Assembly: GCF_008711465.1 (NCBI RefSeq)
Contig: NZ_VXKQ01000026.1
Span: 1-61,170, forward strand
DNA length: 61,170 nucleotides
From: Francisella sp. SYW-9
GTDB taxonomy: Bacteria; Pseudomonadota; Gammaproteobacteria; Francisellales; Francisellaceae
Reading direction: 5' to 3'
In this document: positions 9,387 through 16,952 of the stretch, one piece after another
How positions within the stretch are numbered: position 1 is the stretch's first letter
Layout: each line of letters begins with the position of its first letter
Position numbers and translations under genes: made by a program
The notes under the pieces: model-generated
Database searches by the model: none
Told to the model about the DNA's origin: nothing
The model's input: the letters and a program-made list of their open reading frames with translations, nothing else

Positions 9387-10523
9387 CTACAATAAATAAT
9401 CGACATTATCATCATTATCAAAAGATTCTAAGATAAAGTCAAAATTCAAAGAGAAGCCTATAACCTTAAACACCTCAGCAAGCTTATCATTTAAAAGAAG
9501 ATCTTTTATATCATTATTATATCTTAGCTGCTCTTTTTGATTTAGACCTTTAGAATGCTCTGTAAAAACCTCTGATATGCCTGATCTTTTTAGAAAATTT
9601 GCTTGAGTCATATAGCCATCAAGTTCAAAACCAACTTCTGTTGCTGCTTCAGCAACTGTTGTAAAATCAACATGAGCTGTAATATCTTGCTCACCAATAT
9701 TAATAAATGGATCAAAATTGACTTTATGATGATGATAGCAAGCTAAGGTGCCCATAGTCCTTTCTTTAGAATAATACTCTGCTCGGTGATAACCATAGTC
9801 ACATAAAAAAACGATACCTTGAGAGATACTATCTTTTAATGCTTTAACCCAGGGACGTATCCATGTATTAATTTCACTTGTATAACCATCTGCAAAAGTT
9901 ATACCATCTCCCAAGACCCTATTAATCTCTGAAGTAAATCGATTATCATTCTTTGGCATATCCATAAATTCAAAACTATCATCACTTTTAAGTGTAACTC
10001 CCTGCTGAAAGACCTCCCCCTCTCTAGATGTAAAGATATCAACAGGCATTGCATCTAAAACTTCATTAGCAAAAACCACAGCTTTTACTTTTTGCTTAGG
10101 CAATTCATTTAACCAAAGAAACTTATCGTATAAATCAGGTATATTTTCTTTTATATATTCTTGTTGTCTTAATTTAAGATCATTGCTCAGTTCAATTATT
10201 ATATATTTGTCTGGCAATTCTCCTAACTTCAATAGCTCATCCATACAATCTGTAGCGAATTTACCATTACCTGCACCAAACTCTATAATATGAGCATCAC
10301 TACCAAGCTCGGACAACACTAGCGCAAACTGTCTTGCAAAAGTTCTAGCAAAAAGTGAGCTTTGAGTTGTTGCCGTTACAAAATCTCCTTGAGGAGAAAT
10401 TTTATCTTTGGATCCTGAGTAATATCCAATTTCTGGATAATAAAGAGTCAGTTGCATAAATTCTCTAAATGAAATCTGACCAGTTGTTCTAATTCTATCT
10501 AAAATAATCTTTTCTAATATCAA
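9387..10523 (-). CDS. SAM-dependent methyltransferase, MidA/NDUFAF7 family
   Basis: A 378-residue class I methyltransferase of the COG1565 (MidA) family; the eukaryotic member NDUFAF7 methylates an arginine of complex I. The bacterial role is not established. The SAM-binding motif is EFGAGNGKF at residues 81-89. The preceding ISFREFM and YYPEIGYY are typical of the family N-terminus. The reading frame opens with TTG: an in-frame TAG lies just upstream and the next methionine (residue 23) would cut into the conserved N-terminus. It is transcribed away from coaE, with its own promoter at 10557-10585. The family is certain; function is inferred from relatives only. Confidence 0.85.
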   Translation of the reverse strand: MILEKIILDRIRTTGQISFREFMQLTLYYPEIGYYSGSKDKISPQGDFVTATTQSSLFARTFARQFALVLSELGSDAHIIEFGAGNGKFATDCMDELLKLGELPDKYIIIELSNDLKLRQQEYIKENIPDLYDKFLWLNELPKQKVKAVVFANEVLDAMPVDIFTSREGEVFQQGVTLKSDDSFEFMDMPKNDNRFTSEINRVLGDGITFADGYTSEINTWIRPWVKALKDSISQGIVFLCDYGYHRAEYYSKERTMGTLACYHHHKVNFDPFINIGEQDITAHVDFTTVAEAATEVGFELDGYMTQANFLKRSGISEVFTEHSKGLNQKEQLRYNNDIKDLLLNDKLAEVFKVIGFSLNFDFILESFDNDDNVDYLL

Positions 10524-10556
10524 AATATTCTATTAATAAGCTAAGAAATTAGCTGT

Positions 10557-10585
10557 ATTTTAAAGTTAAAAGCTTTTTTAATCAA
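10557..10585 (-). promoter_or_regulatory. Promoter of the midA-like gene
   Basis: TTGATT (10580-10585) and TAAAAT (10557-10562) on the minus strand with a 17-base spacer, about 35 bases before the predicted TTG start. Confidence 0.55.
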
Positions 10586-10659
10586 AAAAATGTGACTTTT
10601 TATAAAAAAAATATTAAAATTTGACCTCAAATAATTTGTTTACTTAAGTTATTAATGTA

Positions 10660-11274
10660 ATGAGTGTAATAAGAACTTTTCCAATTGGTATAACAGGCGG
10701 TATAGCTAGCGGCAAGTCAACAGCTACAAAAATCCTAAAAGAAAAAATGGATTTAAATGTAGTTTGTGCTGATACTATAAGTAGAGAAATCACCAAAAAA
10801 GCATCTGTGATCAAAAATATCACAGAAAAATTTGGTAGTGATATAGTCGTAAATAAGCAAATAAATAGAGCTATGCTACGTGCTATCATTACTGAATCTA
10901 AAGAAGCTAAGAAGTGGCTGGAAGATTATCTACACCCAGTTATCAATAGAGAGATAAAAAAGCAGGTCAGAGAATCTGAAACTGCTATGACAATCGTAGA
11001 TATTCCTCTTTTAGGTCCATATAACATTCGTCATTATGATTATCTAAAAAAAGTAATCGTTATTAAAGCGGATTTAGAGACTAGGATTAGAAGACTTATG
11101 GAACGTGATGGCAAAGATAGACAACAAGCTGTTGCATTTATAAACCTTCAAATCTCAGATAATGAAAGAGAGAAAATCGCTGACTATACAATTGATAACA
11201 CAAATTTAAGCGATCAAGAGTTAGAAAATAAATTAATTGAAACAATTAATGACATAACTAACTTGACTAATTAA
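10660..11274 (+). CDS. coaE: Dephospho-CoA kinase
   Basis: A 204-residue P-loop kinase catalysing the last step of coenzyme A synthesis, phosphorylation of the 3'-hydroxyl of dephospho-CoA with ATP. The Walker A motif GGIASGKST is at residues 13-21. The DIPLL motif near residue 110 and the later [14 protein letters not shown] segment match the family, as does the size. It is divergent from the midA-like gene and lies just ahead of two tRNA genes, whose promoter overlaps its 3' end. In many gammaproteobacteria coaE sits next to pilD; here no pilD is adjacent. Confidence 0.92.
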   Translation: MSVIRTFPIGITGGIASGKSTATKILKEKMDLNVVCADTISREITKKASVIKNITEKFGSDIVVNKQINRAMLRAIITESKEAKKWLEDYLHPVINREIKKQVRESETAMTIVDIPLLGPYNIRHYDYLKKVIVIKADLETRIRRLMERDGKDRQQAVAFINLQISDNEREKIADYTIDNTNLSDQELENKLIETINDITNLTN

Positions 11275-11291
11275 AAACAAGTATTTATAAT
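11263..11291 (+). promoter_or_regulatory. Strong promoter of the tRNA-Arg/tRNA-Gly pair
   Basis: TTGACT (11263-11268) and TATAAT (11286-11291), 17 bases apart, close to perfect consensus. The start site would be about 7 bases before the mature tRNA-Arg. It overlaps the stop region of coaE. Confidence 0.8.
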
Positions 11292-11304
11292 ACATTTCAC
11301 TTTT

Positions 11305-11381
11305 GCACCCATAGCTCAACTGGATAGAGTACTCGGCTACGAACCGAGCGGTTAGGGGTTCGAATCCCTTTGGGTGTGCCA
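11305..11381 (+). tRNA. tRNA-Arg (anticodon ACG)
   Basis: A 77-base cloverleaf. The acceptor stem GCACCCA pairs with TGGGTGT (the first pair a G-U wobble), the anticodon arm CTCGG/CCGAG carries loop CTACGAA, and the T-arm contains GGTTCGAATCC. CCA is encoded. ACG is read as ICG after A34 deamination and decodes CGU/CGC/CGA. Confidence 0.97.
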
Positions 11382-11390
11382 TAGTTTCAA

Positions 11391-11465
11391 GCGGGAATAG
11401 CTCAGTGGTAGAGCACAACCTTGCCAAGGTTGGGGTCGCGAGTTCGAGCCTCGTTTCCCGCTCCA
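11391..11465 (+). tRNA. tRNA-Gly (anticodon GCC)
   Basis: A 75-base cloverleaf. The acceptor stem GCGGGAA pairs with TTCCCGC, the anticodon arm CAACC/GGTTG has loop TTGCCAA, the T-arm has GAGTTCGAGCCTC, and CCA is encoded. It lies 9 bases after tRNA-Arg, so the two are surely one transcript. A run of seven T follows at once and may help end it. Confidence 0.97.
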
Positions 11466-11483
11466 CTTTTTTTCATAAATTCC

Positions 11484-11512
11484 TTATTAAAAAAATCTTA
11501 ATATGCTAAAAT
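11484..11512 (+). promoter_or_regulatory. Promoter of trpS (extended -10)
   Basis: TTATTA (11484-11489), a 17-base spacer, then TAAAAT (11507-11512) preceded by TGC, an extended -10. It places the start near 11519, upstream of both possible trpS start codons. Confidence 0.55.
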
Positions 11513-11568
11513 TTCTTTTGTAATAAAAGCTTTAATTAATGTTTCTTTTTATAATACGGAATCTTAAA

Positions 11569-12573
11569 ATGTCACAGAAAATTATTTTAACTGGAGTTAC
11601 TCCATCAGGGACTCCACATCTAGGGAACTATATAGGCGCAATTAAACCAGCGATAGAAATGGTTCAAAATAAAAATTATAAATGTTTGTATTTTATTGCT
11701 GATCAACATTCCTTAATTAAATTATGGGATAAAAAGTTGCGTCAACAGTATATATACGAGATTGCCTCTTCTTGGCTTGCTCTTGGACTTGATCCAGCAA
11801 AAGCTGCTTTTTATCGCCAATCTGATATCCCTGAAATCATGGAACTAACATGGATTATCAGCACTACCACATCAAAAGGCTTATTAAACCGTGCTCATGC
11901 ATATAAGGCTCTAGTAGATCAAAATATGCAAGAGGAAAATGTTGATCCTGATAAAGGCATAACTATGGGATTATTTAACTATCCTGTTCTTATGGCTGCA
12001 GATATTCTTATGTTTGATGCAGACCTAGTTCCTGTAGGTAAAGATCAAATCCAACATATTGAGATTGCAAGAGATATCGCTAATCGTTTTAATCATATCT
12101 ACAAAAAACAGGCTCTTAAGGCTCCTCAAGCTTTTACAAATGAAGATAGCCAAACCATATTGGGTCTAGATGGCCGTAAGATGTCAAAGAGCTATGACAA
12201 TACTATACAAATATTCTCAACAGAGAAAAAACTAAGAAAACAAATAATGAAAATTATTACTAACTCTCAGTTACCTGAAGAGAAAAAAGACCCTAATAAT
12301 TGTACAATATTCTCAATATATAAAAGTATCGCTTCTGATACAGAAATTGCTTCGTTAAAAGATAGATACTTAGCTGGCGGTCTTGGCTGGGGAGATGCAA
12401 AGCAAATCTTATTTGAGAAAGTAAATGAATATCTAGCTGATGCACGTGAAAAGTACGAATACTATATAAACAACCCTAAAGTTGTTGATGATATACTTTC
12501 TCAAGGAGCTGCCAAAGTTCGCCCTTGTGCCATAAATAAACTTAAAGAAATTAAAGACATTATAGGGATGTAG
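11569..12573 (+). CDS. trpS: Tryptophanyl-tRNA synthetase
   Basis: A 334-residue class Ic synthetase that charges tRNA-Trp. The HIGH-like signature TPSGTPHLGN is at residues 11-20, and KMSKS at 204-208. I start at the ATG giving MSQKIILTGV, which aligns with other TrpRS N-termini. An ATG ten codons earlier (11539) is open but would add a hydrophobic extension not typical of the family. The next gene begins 5 bases after the stop, so the two are co-transcribed. Confidence 0.95.
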   Translation: MSQKIILTGVTPSGTPHLGNYIGAIKPAIEMVQNKNYKCLYFIADQHSLIKLWDKKLRQQYIYEIASSWLALGLDPAKAAFYRQSDIPEIMELTWIISTTTSKGLLNRAHAYKALVDQNMQEENVDPDKGITMGLFNYPVLMAADILMFDADLVPVGKDQIQHIEIARDIANRFNHIYKKQALKAPQAFTNEDSQTILGLDGRKMSKSYDNTIQIFSTEKKLRKQIMKIITNSQLPEEKKDPNNCTIFSIYKSIASDTEIASLKDRYLAGGLGWGDAKQILFEKVNEYLADAREKYEYYINNPKVVDDILSQGAAKVRPCAINKLKEIKDIIGM

Positions 12574-12578
12574 GACAT

Positions 12579-13304
12579 ATGCAAAAGTTAGATAATATAA
12601 TTATTGCTAACTACAGCATACATTCTTTAGGTTTAATATGTTGGGCAAAGCAGAATTTAAGAGATAATTTCTGTATTTTATCTGTGGATACTGGCTTTGC
12701 TGCTGATGGTTGGAATGACTATTTAGATGTAGTTTTTAACTGGCTTAAGCAAGAAAATATAAAATACTATCATCTAAAATCAGAAAATACTTTTCAAGAG
12801 TTAGTCTTGGCACGTAAACAGTTCCCATCACAACAATTTAGTTGGTGTGCTGGCTTCCTAAAAGGAATAGTACTGCTAAATAAGATTGATGAACTTGATC
12901 CTGATGGTGAGGCTAATATATTACTAAGTCATCGTAAGGATTTATCAAAAGTATCACAATTATTAAAAAACCTTGATGAAGAAGAAAGATATGACTATAG
13001 GGCATTGCAATACCCTCTTTTAGAAAAAAAATATGATGATATCTTAAAGCTAACCCAAAGCTTACCATTTAAGCCTGGATACCATAGTTTAGAGTGTCAA
13101 CCTTGCATTCATATGACCCAAAATGAGTTTAAGAACATATCTAAACAAGATATAAATAAAGTAGTTAAATTAGAAAATGAAATAGATAATTTTATGTTTA
13201 ATAAGCATAAATTTAATGATCTAAAGGATGATTTTTTTATACAAAATAATATTTTAGAAGAGCTATCAAAAGCCTGTAGCTGGGAGTATAGCTGCGGCCT
13301 ATAA
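12579..13304 (+). CDS. PP-loop protein, PAPS reductase-like (degenerate)
   Basis: A 241-residue protein. The N-terminal strand-loop-helix (IIIANYSIHSLGL), the VDTGF segment after the second strand, and the Cys-containing SWCAGFLKG near residues 88-96 recall the adenine-nucleotide alpha-hydrolase fold of PAPS reductases. The usual SGGKDS phosphate loop is replaced by NYSIHS, so ATP or PAPS binding may be altered. A later pair, CQPC near residue 177, could bind metal or form a disulfide. It is coupled to trpS by a 5-base gap. No other sulfate-assimilation genes are present, so a classical role in sulfate reduction is doubtful. Function unknown. Confidence 0.55.
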   Translation: MQKLDNIIIANYSIHSLGLICWAKQNLRDNFCILSVDTGFAADGWNDYLDVVFNWLKQENIKYYHLKSENTFQELVLARKQFPSQQFSWCAGFLKGIVLLNKIDELDPDGEANILLSHRKDLSKVSQLLKNLDEEERYDYRALQYPLLEKKYDDILKLTQSLPFKPGYHSLECQPCIHMTQNEFKNISKQDINKVVKLENEIDNFMFNKHKFNDLKDDFFIQNNILEELSKACSWEYSCGL

Positions 13305-13317
13305 AGGAATAATATTT

Positions 13318-14622
13318 ATGAGTGAATATTTTTTATTTAGTTTATTAACTGTTGTAGCAGCATTAATGAGTTATATTAATACTAAATTTTTAAAACTGCC
13401 TAAAGCCATTGGTTTAACAATTCTCTCGATAACATTCTCTGCATTATGCGCATCTATGCTAAGTGATACAAATTTTCTTGTAGTGGCATTATCAAGCTTT
13501 GATTTCAAAAAAACAGTATTAGACGGAATGTTATCATTTTTATTATTTGCTAATGCTTTACACTTTAATATGATAGATCTTAAGAAAGAACTTAAGGCCG
13601 TCTTTGGTTTAGCAAGTATTGGATTACTACTATCAGCTATTACCACTGCAGTATTAATATATGGTTTATGTCTACTAGTTAATTTTAATATTAGTTTTGG
13701 CTATTGCTTAGTTTTTGGTGCATTAATATCACCAACAGATCCAATAGCAGTAATTAGTACCTTAGCCGGTAATAAATCTATACCTAAACATATAAAAACT
13801 CGTGTGGTTGGAGAATCATTATTTAATGATGCGACAGGTATTGTACTTTTTGTTGTTCTTTCAAATATTTTCTTCTTTGGCAGTGGTGGAGAATTTGGTC
13901 ATGCTATAAACAGTCATAGTAGTATTAATACATATGTCTGGTTAATTACCAAACAAATTGCTACTGAAGCAGGTGGTGGTATTATCTTAGGCTATATTTT
14001 TGCTCAAGTAGCTCTTATTTTTTTAAAAACTAATAGAGACTCTGAGACATCTATTTTTGTCACACTTGCTGTAGCTAGCATGGGGTATGTAATTGCACAT
14101 AGTTTACAAGTATCAGGACCTATTGCCATGGTTGTTGCAGGTCTATTTATTGGCAATAACCTATCTGAATCTAAAAAGAGCTATCCTGAGCAAGTTGATA
14201 AAGTAGATAACTTCTGGATGGTTATTGATAATATGCTTAACTCATTCTTATTTATACTCATTGGTTTAGAATTAACTAGCATTCCATTTAATATGGGAGC
14301 TTTTTGGGTAGGTGTTGCAGGTATATTTATCGTAACCTTTGCAAGATTAATTAGTATATCAATTCCAATAACTGTTATTGATAAAAAATTAACTAAGGGT
14401 TCAGTAAAAGATAATCTGTTAGTTGCTTGGTCTGGTGTAAGAGGAGGTATATCTCTTGCATTAGCACTTTCACTACCAGATGAAGGTCATGTTATCGTAA
14501 GTCTTACATATACTGTTGTGATCCTTTCAATATTAGCTCAAGGGTCAACATTAAAAGTGGTCGTAAATAAAATCTACCCTCCTAACCTTGCCAAGAAACC
14601 TGCAAATACCATAAATCAATAA
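13318..14622 (+). CDS. Na+/H+ antiporter, CPA1 (NhaP) family
   Basis: A 434-residue inner-membrane protein with about 12 transmembrane segments. Two CPA1 hallmarks are visible: ISPTDPIAVI, the TD/DP unwound helix with the ion-binding aspartate, and GESLFNDATG, with the second essential acidic ND. The family exchanges Na+, K+ or Li+ for protons for pH and salt balance. There is no large C-terminal regulatory domain. A good AAGGAAT ribosome site precedes the ATG, 13 bases after the PP-loop gene, so it may belong to the trpS transcript. It converges on the next gene with a gap of only 7 bases. Confidence 0.9.
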   Translation: MSEYFLFSLLTVVAALMSYINTKFLKLPKAIGLTILSITFSALCASMLSDTNFLVVALSSFDFKKTVLDGMLSFLLFANALHFNMIDLKKELKAVFGLASIGLLLSAITTAVLIYGLCLLVNFNISFGYCLVFGALISPTDPIAVISTLAGNKSIPKHIKTRVVGESLFNDATGIVLFVVLSNIFFFGSGGEFGHAINSHSSINTYVWLITKQIATEAGGGIILGYIFAQVALIFLKTNRDSETSIFVTLAVASMGYVIAHSLQVSGPIAMVVAGLFIGNNLSESKKSYPEQVDKVDNFWMVIDNMLNSFLFILIGLELTSIPFNMGAFWVGVAGIFIVTFARLISISIPITVIDKKLTKGSVKDNLLVAWSGVRGGISLALALSLPDEGHVIVSLTYTVVILSILAQGSTLKVVVNKIYPPNLAKKPANTINQ

Positions 14623-14629
14623 GTCTAAA

Positions 14630-15331
14630 TTATTCATACTTATGATTATAGTAGGCTTTACCAAGATACTTCACTAAATAGTTATCAACCTGGATTGCTC
14701 CTGGAGTGGAATCAGTCGGCCTACGTGGATTAACCCTATCATTAATCCAAGCATTATTATTCCAGCCCTTTGTTGTTTTGATACACTCTTTAACAAACCC
14801 TTTTATTAAATAACGATCTTGAACCTGCATACAACCTGTTATAAATAAATCAACATATGATTGAATAATTGGATATTCTTTATTAGGCTTTTTAATTGCA
14901 CTTGGTTGCTGTGCGTATATCCAATAAGTACCTTTTTGTAGATTTTTTAAGCCTAGTGACTGTATATCACTCGCTGGGATTTTATATCTACAGTAATGAA
15001 CTTCTCTACTATCAGCTGATTTCATCCCATCTGAATTAACCGGATAGTAAACTGCATTTAAATGCGCACCTTGTTTTGGTACAACTAAAAGAGCTGTTGT
15101 TCTATATGAACCTCCAGCCCTTAATCCCCAAACTCTCTCAAAGTTTTTAACTTCTACTGGGTAAACATTTTTTGCTTTTGGATTCGTTCTCATTCTTGAA
15201 GAATCATTCATTAAACTACCATAACCAACTACAAAGTTTTGATCATTAGAGTTTATTTGCGGATGACACTCATCTGCAAAACTTGAAACAGCTAAAGCAA
15301 GGCCAGCTGTATATAAAAATACCTTTTTCAT
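14630..15331 (-). CDS. Secreted gamma-glutamylcyclotransferase-like protein
   Basis: A 233-residue protein with a signal peptide (MKKVFLYTAGLALAVSSFA, cut before DE). Mature residues begin with FVVGYGSLMN, the YGSL motif that marks the substrate-binding loop of the gamma-glutamylcyclotransferase/AIG2 fold. The FERVWGLRAGG region and the later acidic residues fit the same fold. Cytoplasmic members cleave gamma-glutamyl groups; an exported member would act in the periplasm on an unknown substrate. It is the last gene of a run of small envelope genes. Its leader start (MKKVFLYT) is identical to that of the next upstream gene, suggesting duplication of the 5' end. Confidence 0.6.
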   Translation of the reverse strand: MKKVFLYTAGLALAVSSFADECHPQINSNDQNFVVGYGSLMNDSSRMRTNPKAKNVYPVEVKNFERVWGLRAGGSYRTTALLVVPKQGAHLNAVYYPVNSDGMKSADSREVHYCRYKIPASDIQSLGLKNLQKGTYWIYAQQPSAIKKPNKEYPIIQSYVDLFITGCMQVQDRYLIKGFVKECIKTTKGWNNNAWINDRVNPRRPTDSTPGAIQVDNYLVKYLGKAYYNHKYE

Positions 15332-15384
15332 AAAAATATATCCTTTGTATAAAAATATTTAACTAATTAATAAGACTTTACGCA

Positions 15385-15609
15385 CTATAGAAACATCTCT
15401 TTTATCATTCCTTTAGGAATATAAGTATTATTCATCTTTAAAAAACAAATTCCATCTTCATACTTTGAAACAGTATTCATATTCTTAGCTATATCTTCAC
15501 ACTGTTTCTTCTTGTAGTGCCTATTACCTATCTCAAAATACATTAGTATAAAAACTAGTAATAGCACTAAAAATAAAGATATCACCGTATATAAAAATAC
15601 TTTTTTCAT
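15385..15609 (-). CDS. Small membrane-anchored protein of unknown function
   Basis: A 74-residue protein with one N-terminal hydrophobic helix (residues 8-28) and a short soluble tail containing three cysteines (in KKQCEDI, GICFLK and nearby). The first eight residues match those of the 233-residue neighbour downstream. A ribosome site (AGAGGAT) lies close to the ATG. I do not recognise a family. Confidence 0.5.
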   Translation of the reverse strand: MKKVFLYTVISLFLVLLLVFILMYFEIGNRHYKKKQCEDIAKNMNTVSKYEDGICFLKMNNTYIPKGMIKEMFL

Positions 15610-15667
15610 ATATCCTCTTTTATGATAAAACTAACAAGATCTGCTTGAATAACAAAACAAACCCTAT

Positions 15668-16066
15668 TTAATAATTAGTACGTAATCTTGAATTATTTGC
15701 GCCATCCCAAGCATAATTTTGGAAGCTCTCAGTTGATGACATTAAACTTTCATAATGATGATTACGACCATAAAAATCATAATAATTATCCGTATATTGC
15801 TCTGGAAAAGATGATTGAAGAGTATCTTGACCTCGTGGGATATAATAATCAGGGCCTTGTGATCTATATTTACGTGCTTGATATAAATCTTTTGAGACAT
15901 TATTCATATTTACAACAGATACAGGATCACTTTGCATATTAAGCTTTTTTGCATCTTTTGACTTAATATTAGAAAAATCTGGAACACCATTCTCCTGTGT
16001 TTGGTAAATAGCACAATATGCATCCAAGCTAATCAAAACACCTATAAATAATATCAATACTCTCAT
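15668..16066 (-). CDS. Small secreted protein with DUF4124-like start
   Basis: A 132-residue protein with a signal peptide (cut after DAYC-A or nearby). The mature N-terminus, IYQTQENGVPDFSN, resembles the DUF4124 pattern (aromatic-x-x, Gly-Val-x-x-Phe-Ser). The rest is rich in Tyr, Asn and Ser with no recognisable fold. It starts 1 base after the murQ stop, so it is probably co-translated with murQ. Function unknown. Confidence 0.5.
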   Translation of the reverse strand: MRVLILFIGVLISLDAYCAIYQTQENGVPDFSNIKSKDAKKLNMQSDPVSVVNMNNVSKDLYQARKYRSQGPDYYIPRGQDTLQSSFPEQYTDNYYDFYGRNHHYESLMSSTESFQNYAWDGANNSRLRTNY

Positions 16067-16067
16067 T

Positions 16068-16952
16068 TTAGCTTTTTATAAAATTATTGTTATTCTTTAA
16101 TATTGCCAAAGCTTGTTTATAATCACAATCATTTAGTATCATAACTATAGCTAATTTAACTGATTTATTAGCTTTCTTATAAAAATCTTGGGCTATATCA
16201 TACTCAACGCCTGTAGCTTCACATATAATTCTTTTTGATCGCTCAACAAGCTTTTCATTTGTAGATTTCACATCCACCATTAAGTTTTGATATACTTTTC
16301 CAACAGATACCATAGATAATGTAGATATCATGTTTAATATAAGCTTTTGAGTAGTTCCAGATTTTAACCTTGTTGAGCCTGTCAGGACTTCTGGACCAGG
16401 TACAGCTTCTACATGAAGTGTAGCATATTGAGATATTTTAGCTTGCTTTGTACAACTTACAGCTACTGTCTGAGCTCCAATATCATTAGCATATTCTAGA
16501 GCTCCTATAACATATGGAGTTCTACCACTAGCAGCTATCCCAATAACAATATCTTTACTTGTTAAGCCTATTTGTTTTAGATCCTCCTTACCAAATTCAG
16601 GATTATCTTCAGCACCCTCTTGAGCTTCAATAAAAGCTTTTTCTCCACCAGCTATAAGACCAACAACAGTATTATAATCAACACTAAAAGTCGGCGGACA
16701 CTCTACAGCATCTAATATACCTAAGCGACCACTTGTTCCAGCACCTACGTATATTATTCTTCCTCCATTTTTCAAAGCTTGTGAGGTTTGTGTAATTACT
16801 TTTACTATATTCTCATGTTGTTCTTTTAGAGCTTCTATAACATTATATTCTTCATCTATCATTAAACTAACAGACTCTGAAATAGACATTGAATCAAGAT
16901 TAAAGCTTCTTTGATTTCTTTTTTCAGTATTTACATTATCCAATATACTCAT
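16068..16952 (-). CDS. murQ: N-acetylmuramic acid 6-phosphate etherase
   Basis: A 294-residue SIS-domain enzyme that removes the lactyl ether from MurNAc-6-phosphate to give GlcNAc-6-phosphate, in peptidoglycan recycling. The N-terminal QRSFNLDSMS region, YVGAGTSGRLGILDAVECPPT and IGIAASGRTPY are strongly conserved signatures. The C-terminus is slightly short of some relatives but ends in the usual UBA-like helices. It overlaps the upstream pilin-like gene by 4 bases (ATGA-type junction), an arrangement that couples translation. No MurNAc phosphotransferase or anmK gene is in the window. Confidence 0.93.
   Translation of the reverse strand: MSILDNVNTEKRNQRSFNLDSMSISESVSLMIDEEYNVIEALKEQHENIVKVITQTSQALKNGGRIIYVGAGTSGRLGILDAVECPPTFSVDYNTVVGLIAGGEKAFIEAQEGAEDNPEFGKEDLKQIGLTSKDIVIGIAASGRTPYVIGALEYANDIGAQTVAVSCTKQAKISQYATLHVEAVPGPEVLTGSTRLKSGTTQKLILNMISTLSMVSVGKVYQNLMVDVKSTNEKLVERSKRIICEATGVEYDIAQDFYKKANKSVKLAIVMILNDCDYKQALAILKNNNNFIKS

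Noticed and set aside
11305-11465. tRNA pair as an integration site
   Set aside because: The flanking genes (coaE, trpS) are core genes and I see no direct repeat of a tRNA end or integrase.
11233-11466. A 77-residue minus-strand frame across the tRNA genes
   Set aside because: It is antisense to two clear tRNAs; such frames are a common source of spurious proteins.
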